Assembly: GCA_009768925.2 (NCBI GenBank) | Contig: VHIT02000027.1 | Location: 248,001 to 312,000 of the forward strand | Direction: 5' to 3' | DNA from: Cryptosporidium bovis | Lineage: Eukaryota > Apicomplexa > Conoidasida > Eucoccidiorida > Cryptosporidiidae | Length of the DNA: 64,000 bases | Part shown: one piece after another, positions 1 through 8,853 of the stretch | Numbering within the stretch: position 1 is the first letter of the stretch | Layout of the letters: the number at the start of each line of letters is the position of its first letter | Notes under the pieces: generated by a model | Told to the model about the DNA's origin: nothing | Databases searched by the model: none | What the model saw: only the letters and a program-made list of their open reading frames with translations | Position numbers and translations under genes: made by a program

Positions 1-1
1 C

Positions 2-1270
2 ACCAATAATGATAATAATAATACATCTGTAATAAGAATGAAATTTTTGCAACTATGGAATATTTATTCAAATAAGAATAATATCGACAAAATAGATTAC
101 AGCGACAATAAACTAGTGGATATTATTAAAGTCATTTTTTATCTTATGTTAAATATCAAAGATAATAACGATGATAACTTAATATTTAATCACTTTAATT
201 TCAGTCCTGAATTATATAAAATATTTGATAGTGTTCAGTGTGAATTTAGCAATATAGGCAATATTAATGGTGATGTTGAAAATAGGGACAATTACCATAA
301 ATATAATTATATTCAAGAATTTTTTAAAAATGAAACAGTGTGGAAATGCATTGCCATTTTGTCAGGTTACAATCTATCAAATGCAGAACTCGTAAATAAT
401 GAGAATGGTAACATAATTGACTACTACCTTTGGCCAGAAAAAATAAGTGAACCAATACAGTGTGTAATATCAGGAAATATTGCTGACTTTATTTTATTCA
501 AATTAAGTAATATCAGTAATGTGAGCAAAAGCATTCAAAAACAAATCCATTTTTTAATGAATAAGAATAAATCAGCCGAGTTAAATTTTTACAATAATAA
601 CGGAGTCATTGTTAATAAAGTAAACATTAACGTGCCAAACAATGATCATATATTTAGCAATGTTGAATTTAACAAAGAATTTCTTGATATAAGTTACAGT
701 GACAGTAGTGGAAAATCGTCCTTTCCAAAAAACAGTTCATACTCGTTCAGTGAGTACTCCTCCGTGAATGATGAAATGTGTTGTAACTTAATTATTTGGA
801 TTTTGAATATAATTAAAGTGCAAAAGCAGTTGTCATTCATTAAGAAAACGACCTTTGACCCAAATAGAAAATGCAATAGTTTCTCATCACCTTCACAGAA
901 ACGATCGCTGTCCTCTGTTCCTTTTGAAGACAAAAATCAAAAGTGTAAACCGATCAAAAGTGCAAACTATATACATAGTAGCTACAATAGTAACAACAAT
1001 CCCAAAAGTCAGAATGTTTACGCCAATTCGAGATGCTATTGTTGCAATTACAAAACTGAGAATCGTGAAGATATAATTAAGTGCGATAATACTAGTGATT
1101 TGCATGTATGTGAAAGAAGAATATATCAGAATTGTGATCACAACAGCAGTAGTTCGTATGACGAATACAAACAACTTCCTGAAACTGTGAGCAAGCTTTA
1201 CAATGTTGTTAAAACCCAAGAAAGTTTGTTATCTGATCTTAAATATATTCTTAACACCATAAAAAGATAG
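2..1270 (+). CDS. unknown Asn/Ser-rich protein, 5' partial
   Basis: I do not recognise this protein. The first ATG is at 38, but the same frame is open back to position 2 and reads as an Asn-rich tract, so the gene probably starts left of the window and the ATG at 38 may be internal. From that ATG there are 410 residues. The first 200 or so are hydrophobic/Asn mixed. A Ser-rich stretch follows (about 220-245). Near residue 335 there is a Cys cluster with the pattern CYCC, and the C-terminus is a short Leu/Ile heptad-like helix. There is no signal peptide or membrane helix in the visible part. The stop lies only 25 bp from the stop of the convergent pseudokinase gene, typical of the tight packing here. 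That it is a real gene is fairly sure from its length and the lack of stops in AT-rich DNA; its function is unknown. Confidence 0.7.
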   Translation, partial: TNNDNNNTSVIRMKFLQLWNIYSNKNNIDKIDYSDNKLVDIIKVIFYLMLNIKDNNDDNLIFNHFNFSPELYKIFDSVQCEFSNIGNINGDVENRDNYHKYNYIQEFFKNETVWKCIAILSGYNLSNAELVNNENGNIIDYYLWPEKISEPIQCVISGNIADFILFKLSNISNVSKSIQKQIHFLMNKNKSAELNFYNNNGVIVNKVNINVPNNDHIFSNVEFNKEFLDISYSDSSGKSSFPKNSSYSFSEYSSVNDEMCCNLIIWILNIIKVQKQLSFIKKTTFDPNRKCNSFSSPSQKRSLSSVPFEDKNQKCKPIKSANYIHSSYNSNNNPKSQNVYANSRCYCCNYKTENREDIIKCDNTSDLHVCERRIYQNCDHNSSSSYDEYKQLPETVSKLYNVVKTQESLLSDLKYILNTIKR

Positions 1271-1295
1271 CGAGTACATAATTTAATTATCTTAA

Positions 1296-3587
1296 TTAAC
1301 AGTATATCAAAAAGTTTTTCAATGAACTAGGTAACAATCTTAGTGAGTATGTTCTTAACATTTCTATTATTCTTTCTCTGTACTTTGAACTAAACCCCTT
1401 GAACATATAACTAACAAATGTTTGCTTTACTATTTTTATATTTATATACATAAACTCTTTTTCAACCATCTTGTAATACAGTAATCCACTTGGAATGTTT
1501 TCATATTCAGTCATTACACTGAGTTTAGCGTTGTGATTGTAAAATTCGTCTCCAATCAATAAATAACTATTCACATTGTTTCTATATTTAGTGCTCTTCC
1601 ATTTATATAACAAGTGATAATTCCTATCAAGGTTTTCGTCATCCACATTTAGCATTATATTGCCTGATAACATGCCTTTGAAAATATCCACATTCAAACT
1701 TAATAAATAGTTTTTAAGCAAATTCTCAATTGTTTGATGGGAATTTATCAATATATTTACGTCACCTAAAAACAGGTCTATATTTGGATAAAGTAATATA
1801 TGCGGCAGATCATAATGTATGAGTACACTTTGCAGTATCTTCTGGTGTTTGATACACAATTTACACCCTAATAACAGTGTCTCGGGTCTTTCTATTGAAG
1901 CATCGCTGTTGGCTTCTTCAACCCATAGATCATTTAACCAATGATTTACAAGGTTTTCTCCTGATAATAACTCATAGTTAGTTCTACATGCCCTGAATAG
2001 TTTTTTAATTAATTTTTCTCTTATAATACTACCACTTTTATTGCCGTAAATATCAATAGCTTTATTGTTTCCGTTACTTATGTATCTTTCGCCGTTGTCG
2101 TTCCTCCTGTATTCCTTCTCACTGACGCTATCATAATCATCTTCATCACCACCACTGCTGTTGTGGTTCTTTTTCTCGCCAGCACTGCGAACAGCTAAGT
2201 CATCCTCCATGAGCGTCTCCTCATACAAATCACTGTTCATGATTGATACTAAACTTTCGCATTCTTTGTTGCATATTCCACACGTTTTTTGACAAAAGTG
2301 GAATACCATAAAGTTATATGGCAATGCTGTATTTGACGGAAGTGGTGTATTGCAATTTATCAGGTTGAAGTTATCTATTTTATAATCGATGAGTAAATCC
2401 CTACAATTAAAGTGCGTGTTGTAGTAGTCTCTAAACAAATTATTGTAATCTATACATTGTCCCGAGTACGTTGAGTCTTCTATTGTGGAAACTATATTTA
2501 TTGGTGCCAGTGATATCTTACCGAAAAAAGTCACGTCCAATGACGACAATGGAATATATGCATTAAAATCAGATAGCAAGAATGCTAATATCGGTCTTAA
2601 ATCCGGCACACACGACTGTTTAACATCTGAAAAAAATACCTGTGATGTCTCTGTGTTCCATCTTATTGAATTCGAATAATCCAATATTGTTATTTCGTCT
2701 GGATGTATACCCAATTTACCTCTCTTTATCATTATTGATGACGGGCTCATATTACAATGAATTACTCCTTTTTTTAACAATTCTATATACACATAGGATA
2801 TTGAGTTATATTGTGACAACAATAAATTAAAATAAAGGTTATTGGCGTTGCTTAAACTGTTTTCATATTTACTATCCAAGTACTCCTGTAGTTCTTTGTA
2901 TATTATACCTTTTTTTAATATCATCCTGTCTTGAAATTTATGATCGTTTTGTATTTTAATATCATCTATATCTTTGTATATTCCTTGATAAAATTCCTGC
3001 AAAGATATGCCATCATAATAACCCATTACTATCCATCCAGTATTGTTCCAATTTGAATCTATCAATCTAGGCATGTATTTATAATTCGCTTCCTGCAAAT
3101 ACTTCATTGTTTCACCCTCCTCTTTATCCACTTTTATATTAATATAATTAGTATTTGTCTCAATGCTCTCGTCTATTCTTATGTTGCTCAATCCTTCTTC
3201 TTCGGTATTATTAAGTTTTAGTGTATTTAACCCAACAGATCTTTTCAATACCACTTTTTCTTTTAATATTACTCCATTTTCTTCTACTAAGTAATCTGCC
3301 AAATACAACAGTGATGAGTGATATCTTGTATTCACATTTTTTTTATTTAATACAGCCGGATTCAACGATACACAATTTTTAAATGCACTCAACAATTCAT
3401 TATTACACGGTGATTCATCGTAATTGATGTTATTTCCGTCGCCAGGATCTATATGATTGTCCATATAGGACAAATTCTCAACGTTTATGTTACCATCTAC
3501 TGAATTTGCATTCTTCAATATTAAAAATACTACTACTAATATTAAAGTTTGTATTTTATTCCTTATTCCGTATCCCACACAAGACAT
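1296..3587 (-). CDS. secreted pseudokinase-like protein with ShK-type Cys module
   Basis: The 763-residue product begins with a charged start and a hydrophobic core (about residues 13-25), a likely signal peptide. Residues about 95-310 have the outline of a protein kinase: a VVLKR strand (K115, beta-3-like), a hinge-like segment near 186-196, then HCNMSPSSIMI at 277-287 where active kinases have HRDxKxxN, and LDYSNS at 302-307 where DFG is expected. The catalytic Asp of the HRD loop is Asn, the catalytic-loop Lys and Asn are gone, and the DFG motif is replaced, so it should be inactive. Six cysteines (378, 395, 412, 432, 436, 439) end in a CxxxCxxC pattern with TCGIC, as in ShK/ShKT domains. 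An acidic low-complexity linker (about 455-510) leads to an unrecognised 250-residue C-terminal region. Family knowledge: ShK modules are extracellular. Inference: a secreted or organelle-lumen pseudoenzyme. The ATG at 3587 is the natural start. Confidence 0.65.
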   Translation of the reverse strand: MSCVGYGIRNKIQTLILVVVFLILKNANSVDGNINVENLSYMDNHIDPGDGNNINYDESPCNNELLSAFKNCVSLNPAVLNKKNVNTRYHSSLLYLADYLVEENGVILKEKVVLKRSVGLNTLKLNNTEEEGLSNIRIDESIETNTNYINIKVDKEEGETMKYLQEANYKYMPRLIDSNWNNTGWIVMGYYDGISLQEFYQGIYKDIDDIKIQNDHKFQDRMILKKGIIYKELQEYLDSKYENSLSNANNLYFNLLLSQYNSISYVYIELLKKGVIHCNMSPSSIMIKRGKLGIHPDEITILDYSNSIRWNTETSQVFFSDVKQSCVPDLRPILAFLLSDFNAYIPLSSLDVTFFGKISLAPINIVSTIEDSTYSGQCIDYNNLFRDYYNTHFNCRDLLIDYKIDNFNLINCNTPLPSNTALPYNFMVFHFCQKTCGICNKECESLVSIMNSDLYEETLMEDDLAVRSAGEKKNHNSSGGDEDDYDSVSEKEYRRNDNGERYISNGNNKAIDIYGNKSGSIIREKLIKKLFRACRTNYELLSGENLVNHWLNDLWVEEANSDASIERPETLLLGCKLCIKHQKILQSVLIHYDLPHILLYPNIDLFLGDVNILINSHQTIENLLKNYLLSLNVDIFKGMLSGNIMLNVDDENLDRNYHLLYKWKSTKYRNNVNSYLLIGDEFYNHNAKLSVMTEYENIPSGLLYYKMVEKEFMYINIKIVKQTFVSYMFKGFSSKYRERIIEMLRTYSLRLLPSSLKNFLIYC

Positions 3588-4910
3588 TTTCTATTTTAAG
3601 TATTATAAAGCACTAATGACGACGATAAAAAGCGTACGTTTACGACGCCTGTACCTTATTTTGATTTTCAAACTCCACTTTTTTTCTATTCTCTATCTTT
3701 TCAAATGGAAGTTGTGTATCTTTGTTTACCTGTTTGATATTTTCTCCAGAAGTGCTTACTCTTACAATGAAAAATCACTTTAAACATATTATTAACAAAT
3801 ATCAATCATGATTATAATAAGCTTTCTCTACTCTCCAAAAATAGAAATATTACAAAAACATGTTTGTCTTCCTGATTATTTTTCCTTCTTGCTTATAAAT
3901 CACATCTATTGTTTTAAAATTAAGCCACCACAAGAGGCGCCAAATACTTTAAGATAATTTTTGTGTGAAATTTTGTACTTATTTATCCATTTCTACAATA
4001 TAAACACTAACAATATTGAATTGATGTATACTTGCACTGCTCAATTATAATTGAATTTGCCACCGTTTGATATGTTTTATCCTGTCTACAATGGTCATAT
4101 CCATATTATACATTAACTTGAATACGTGTATTGCCTACCCACTCCATCCAATATACTGTACAATTGATTATTTTAGGATTTACAAGCACTAATCTTATGT
4201 TTTTTGACGAATTTAGATACGGTTATACATTTAAAACAATTGCACACTCCTGAACTGGCACACTAATTTTCGTTGCTACCATAGGTTGGCAAAAAAAGCA
4301 GTTGGTTGTGAGCTCTACTGAGAATGGAAATCCATTTGCAGACTAATAGAATTTATTTTTGTTCTTTACGTCTGTATTCACCAAAATGTGAGTGTTTTCA
4401 TGCTAATCAGACGCCATTAATTAACAATACAGCTATATCCCAATTCTCTTAAAGTCAAATGTAAGTTCTACTCGACCAAATGCATTATATTTTAAGCATT
4501 TCATACCGATCTTGTTAAAAAGATGTCATCATTCTCAATAACTAATTTTTTGCCTTATTACTGACAAACATTTCTAATTTGTAACTTTTTATTTTATTCA
4601 CACGTGACTCGTCTCTAATGTAACGAGATTTAGTCGCAAAATATACACAAATAGCTTTCCATAAAGAGCAAGACAAATAAGGTGCCTTAAACAGTTAATT
4701 ACCAGTTCCTCCTTCTAAAAGTGGGAGTTGCATTTAACAAACAAATAACCTAATAACGAGAACGAAAAAGTTTCGCTACAAACGTGTAGTTTCAATGGGA
4801 AATGGGATCAAACGCTGTATTGCAATGAATTAAGGTAAAAAATGACAAATTTCTAACTACATAAACCATTTAAAAAGAAATAACTGACTAAAACTAACGT
4901 ATTTTATAAA
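3588..4910. other. intergenic, 1.3 kb; one E2F-like site
   Basis: No convincing gene. It lies upstream of the minus-strand pseudokinase and downstream of the minus-strand BolA gene, so it should hold the pseudokinase promoter. GGCGCCAAA at 3936-3944 resembles an E2F site. No tRNA-like or snRNA-like sequence was seen. Confidence 0.5.
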
Positions 4911-5162
4911 TCAAGACTTCTGGTTATACTCATCTGGAGTGTAACATTTCATTCTTAAAGAGTGTATTTTTTCATACACATCCCCAATAGATTCATTAAC
5001 TAATCTTTGCCTCTCAAGTAATTTTTTACCTGAAAACGACTCTGATACTACTGTAGCATTAAACATGTATCCACAGTTACAATTACTAACATCAATTACT
5101 TCAAGAAATGTTGGATCGAGAGAAGTCTTAATTCTGTTTGTAATCACCTCTTTAATGCTCAT
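4911..5162 (-). CDS. BolA-like protein (BOLA2 type)
   Basis: This 83-residue protein is the usual size for a small cytosolic BolA protein. It aligns by eye with eukaryotic BOLA2: N-terminal helix, a CNCGYMFNATVVSESFSGKKLLERQRLVN core, and a closing segment ending in the family's (T/L)TPDE-like signature (TPDEYNQ). BOLA2 proteins pair with monothiol glutaredoxins and bind a [2Fe-2S] cluster through a conserved His and a Cys/His loop; the CNC loop is present here at residues 28-30, but the C-terminal His usually found before the TPD motif is not obvious apart from the IHSLRMK segment (H67). Likely role: cytosolic iron-sulfur handling or iron regulation. It is divergently arranged with the CK2 beta gene, sharing a 393-bp promoter region. 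Confidence 0.85.
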   Translation of the reverse strand: MSIKEVITNRIKTSLDPTFLEVIDVSNCNCGYMFNATVVSESFSGKKLLERQRLVNESIGDVYEKIHSLRMKCYTPDEYNQKS

Positions 5163-5555
5163 AGTGCAACTAATGTGTTAATATTATAATCAAAATAAGT
5201 GTGTAGAAAAAAATGACCTAAATGAGCTTTTTCAAAATTTTAACCTCGCTTCAAATAAAATTTATTGGGTTTTATTATTAAAATTGAGATTTTAATCTAA
5301 TAAAATAACCAATAGGGCAAACATAATTTAAAGAAATGCCAAGGTTAGATGCCATCTAATAAGACAAATTTAATGCGCCCAAACCCGGTATCTAATTGAA
5401 TATTTGTTGGCTTAAATTCGCATAATATTTTAATTAAAAGTTTTAAGAAATAAGTGGAAAGGTACATCTTTTTCTGATAAAATATCAAATCTATTACATA
5501 TTTAGTTTATTTTTAAGTAAATATAAGGTGCTTTGATAGATTATAAGTTTAAGGT
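5163..5555. other. divergent promoter region BolA / CK2 beta
   Basis: AT-rich DNA between two divergent start codons. A short GC-richer patch, GCGCCCAAACCCGG, lies near 5374-5388. No other element could be supported. Confidence 0.4.
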
Positions 5556-6311
5556 ATGGATAATACCTCTGATTTAGGAGATAGTATGGAGTATTCATTT
5601 TCAGGTAATGAACTCGATTACGAAGAAGAAGTTAGTTGGATAGAATGGTTTTGCTCACTAAAAAAAAGTGAATTTTTTATTGAGGTAGATGAGGAGTATA
5701 TTATGGACGACTTTAATTTAACAGGACTAAGTGAGCATGTAATGTATTATGACGACGCATTGGATATGATATTGGATAGAATAGATGATGGGTTTAGTGA
5801 AGATGAAGTAGGAGCAATAGAGTCATCTGCCCAATTGCTTTATGGTTTGATTCATGCAAGATATATAATGACATCCAAAGGAATGCATCTAATGTCTGAA
5901 AAATATCAAACACAGAAATATGGTTTATGCCCAAATGTTTCATGCAACAACTCTCTATTGCTACCAATAGGATTGAGTGATTTACCAAATGTAAATAGTT
6001 GTAAAGTATTTTGTCCTTCGTGCAATGAAGTATATACACCCAAATCCATAAGATTGTCATCTTTAGATGGAGCTTTCTTTGGCACTAGTTTCGCCCCGTT
6101 ATTTGTATTGCAATTTGGCATTACAAATTCCAAGAGCAAGCCTACACAATATTATGTACCTAGAATATATGGGTTTGCAGTATATAGAAACAAGAGGGAT
6201 ATGCTTGCTGAGGAGGTTGAAGAAAACGATATAGAAATAGATGATTCTTCTAAAAACGTTAATAACAACAAAAGCAAATTGATTGAACCAAAAAAAAGTA
6301 CACTCAGATAG
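5556..6311 (+). CDS. casein kinase II regulatory (beta) subunit
   Basis: 251 residues. The protein begins its conserved core with VSWIEWFCSLKKSEFF followed by the typical VDEEYIMDDFNLTGL segment, then the ARYI...G(M)HLM helix and the zinc ribbon: CPNVSC (about 127-132) and CPSC (about 153-156), the four Cys ligands that make the beta-beta dimer interface. SLDGAFFGTSFAPLF matches the family's signature for docking the partner subunit. Role: dimeric scaffold of CK2 that stabilises and targets the catalytic alpha subunit in nucleus and cytoplasm. The C-terminal 35 residues are acidic then Asn/Lys-rich and are lineage-specific. The start at 5556 gives a short acidic N-terminal tail before the conserved region. 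Identification is secure. Confidence 0.95.
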   Translation: MDNTSDLGDSMEYSFSGNELDYEEEVSWIEWFCSLKKSEFFIEVDEEYIMDDFNLTGLSEHVMYYDDALDMILDRIDDGFSEDEVGAIESSAQLLYGLIHARYIMTSKGMHLMSEKYQTQKYGLCPNVSCNNSLLLPIGLSDLPNVNSCKVFCPSCNEVYTPKSIRLSSLDGAFFGTSFAPLFVLQFGITNSKSKPTQYYVPRIYGFAVYRNKRDMLAEEVEENDIEIDDSSKNVNNNKSKLIEPKKSTLR

Positions 6312-6989
6312 TGTATATTGCAGACGATTTTATACATTATTAATCTATACATGCATTATAGCTGAGACATCTAAACCTAATTTGATTTCGCACTATATGT
6401 TTAAATATTCGCATATTCAGGAATCAAAAGAACAAATCTCTACCAAAATATAACTAATTACTTATATTGAAATATTAGCTTAGGTAATCAATCATGAATA
6501 TATTTTTTTCTCAAGAATGTTGGCGCTTCTTTCTTTTTTTTCTATTTTTCCTATAAATACTGAATTTGGAAGGTAGCCAGAAAAAAGAGTAAATATTAAG
6601 TATATATGTATAGGTGTGTGTATATGTAATATATCTGTTCAACATTACTGTGAAAGGAGAAAATATTATTGATGTGTTTAGCCCTATTACCACTTTCTTC
6701 TTTGTGTGAAATATACTTTAAGATAATAACATTACTGAAAAACAAGTGAGAAGATAATAAGTTTTAATATAGATTGGTCATTAGTTTAAGGACATTTGAT
6801 ATTAATTGATATTAAGCAATTGTGGATAATAATTAATATTTAGGCAGTATAGTAATTAAATTATTACGGGAATAAGAAAATATTTAGTACATAACACAAC
6901 ACACCATATAAATTTAACACACATACCTTTTTATTAATTAGGTAGCAGAATTGGAGTTTTATATTTGCTATAAATAGGCGAAATTAGGA
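6312..6989. other. intergenic, upstream of MINDY-3-like gene
   Basis: 678 bp of very AT-rich DNA between two plus-strand genes. TTGGCGC at 6520-6526 is an E2F-like half-site about 465 bp before the next start codon. Nothing else recognised. Confidence 0.4.
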
Positions 6990-8795
6990 ATGAACCGTGA
7001 TTACTCGTCGAGAAATGACCTGGAAGACGATGAAAACTTAGATTTACAACAAGCATTGGCGGACTCCTTGAAAGAGTACAATGATAGAATGGATGTCAGT
7101 GTAAGTGATTGCAATGTAAGTGAGAAAGTAGAAAAGGAATTAGTAAATTCACCGAAAATAAATGATTTGTTGAATTACTTAAATTCAAGAAAACAAGAAT
7201 TTATGGACATCATATTATATGGTAGTAATAAAAGTAGTGAAGATGTTGGGTTTATTAGAAATATAATATGGGATGACAACATAAACAATTCTGAGAGCAA
7301 ACAAAAATATATTCTTGAAAATGAATTACATTTTAAAAATAAATATGATTGTATTAATGATTCGGAATTAAAAATGCTACCATACGAAAATTCAGCTAGA
7401 TTGCTAGAGGCAATATTTGGCAAAGGCGATAACATTTTATCTCAAAAAGAGGATATATATAGATGGGTAAATCATACGTTAAAATTTCAATTTAATAAAA
7501 ACCTAAATAGCAATAATAGTAACGACAAAAGCAATTTTGATGGATTGTTACTAATAGATAATAACATTGTAAGTATGAATAATTGTTTAATACAACAAGG
7601 AGGTGGTCCATGTGGTATAATATCATCCTTAAATGGTTTGATAATCATGCAATTAATATTTAATCAAAAAAGGATTAATAATGAATTAAATCTAATAAAT
7701 TATTTGAATAACATATCGGAAAAGAGTTGCTGGGAGTCTCTAATAGAGTCAATATGTATAATACTATTTCAATTAGCTCAAAAAAGCGAGTATAAAATCA
7801 TTCAATTTAATAATATAGATATAAATTTATTGGAATTTCAACTTTACTACGTTGAATATGATAATATTATGGATGTATATAATTACTATTGTAAAAGATT
7901 GAAAGAAGGTATATTTAACACCAAAGGATCGCTATTTTCATTATTATTAACAATAATAGAATCAAGAACAGTAGATAAAATTAAAGATGATATGGACGAC
8001 ACGTTAAATCCACTTATAGGTTTGTATGGTCAGTGTAATCAAGAATTGGTGAACTTATGTTTAACAGGAAGTTCCGTATCTAATGTTTTCGATGGTATTA
8101 AAACACTAGACGGATCAAATGACTCATTTGTACTTAAGGGTGTAAAAAAGAAGTCAATAATAGGTTATTTAACCGAACATGAAGCATTAAGGTATTGCAC
8201 TGTTGGTTTAAATTATAAATATCCATTATTTCCAATATGGATTATATGCAATAAGAATCACTATAAATGTTGTTTTACATTAAATTTTACAGAGTGTATA
8301 TTATCTCCGTATCAAGAATTAACGCAAAAAATGGAAAAGTCATTTCAAAAATATGATCCTGATAATTCTGGATTTATACTAGAACATCAAATACAACCTT
8401 ATTTAATCGATATTAATATGCAGGATTATTTATATGAAATTAAAAGAATATCCGAAAACGGTATAGTATTGTGGAACGACCTGAAAGACTATATTTTAAA
8501 TAGCAAAAGAATATATAATAACAGTAGTCACAAATTTGCACTTTGGACTACAGTTTACTTATTTGATGGACAGACAGAAAATGGCATCAGGATAATTAAA
8601 TCAACTATATTTAATTTGGATAACTTCAATATGGCTAAGAATATTTATAAGAAATACAACGGTATCGAGAATAGTGAGAATAATAATTCAAATTCTACTA
8701 AAATGCCTGAAGAAGCCGATATTATTTCTATTTTACGGACAAGATGGAACAGTGAGACAATAATCGAGACGGAATTATATACAATAAAATTATGA
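6990..8795 (+). CDS. MINDY-3-like deubiquitinase with UIM and EF-hand
   Basis: 601 residues. MINDY proteins are cysteine deubiquitinases that trim Lys48-linked ubiquitin chains. The catalytic signature is visible as QQGGGPCGI, with Cys208 as nucleophile, preceded by the Gln expected for the oxyanion hole; the catalytic His is in CNKNHYKC (His424), preceded by the YPLFPIWII strand that matches the family. Between these is the Asn-rich insertion typical of this genome. DPDNSGFILEHQI (about 452-464) is an EF-hand-like loop inside the second half of the domain, as in human MINDY-3 (FAM188A), which supports that subfamily. LQQALADSLKEYND (about 19-32) looks like a ubiquitin-interacting motif. Near the C-terminus, SILRTRWNSE matches the family's terminal RTRW motif. 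It is convergent with Prp28. Confidence 0.88.
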   Translation: MNRDYSSRNDLEDDENLDLQQALADSLKEYNDRMDVSVSDCNVSEKVEKELVNSPKINDLLNYLNSRKQEFMDIILYGSNKSSEDVGFIRNIIWDDNINNSESKQKYILENELHFKNKYDCINDSELKMLPYENSARLLEAIFGKGDNILSQKEDIYRWVNHTLKFQFNKNLNSNNSNDKSNFDGLLLIDNNIVSMNNCLIQQGGGPCGIISSLNGLIIMQLIFNQKRINNELNLINYLNNISEKSCWESLIESICIILFQLAQKSEYKIIQFNNIDINLLEFQLYYVEYDNIMDVYNYYCKRLKEGIFNTKGSLFSLLLTIIESRTVDKIKDDMDDTLNPLIGLYGQCNQELVNLCLTGSSVSNVFDGIKTLDGSNDSFVLKGVKKKSIIGYLTEHEALRYCTVGLNYKYPLFPIWIICNKNHYKCCFTLNFTECILSPYQELTQKMEKSFQKYDPDNSGFILEHQIQPYLIDINMQDYLYEIKRISENGIVLWNDLKDYILNSKRIYNNSSHKFALWTTVYLFDGQTENGIRIIKSTIFNLDNFNMAKNIYKKYNGIENSENNNSNSTKMPEEADIISILRTRWNSETIIETELYTIKL

Positions 8796-8853
8796 ATATA
8801 AGATACAAAAAGGTATCTGAAAATATGAGTATATTATATAAATATTTGCAAAT

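Noticed and set aside
694-1219. Antisense frames within the first gene and similar frames opposite other genes
   Set aside because: They overlap well-supported genes, have biased Ile/Leu/Phe content from reading AT-rich codons on the wrong strand, and show no family motifs.
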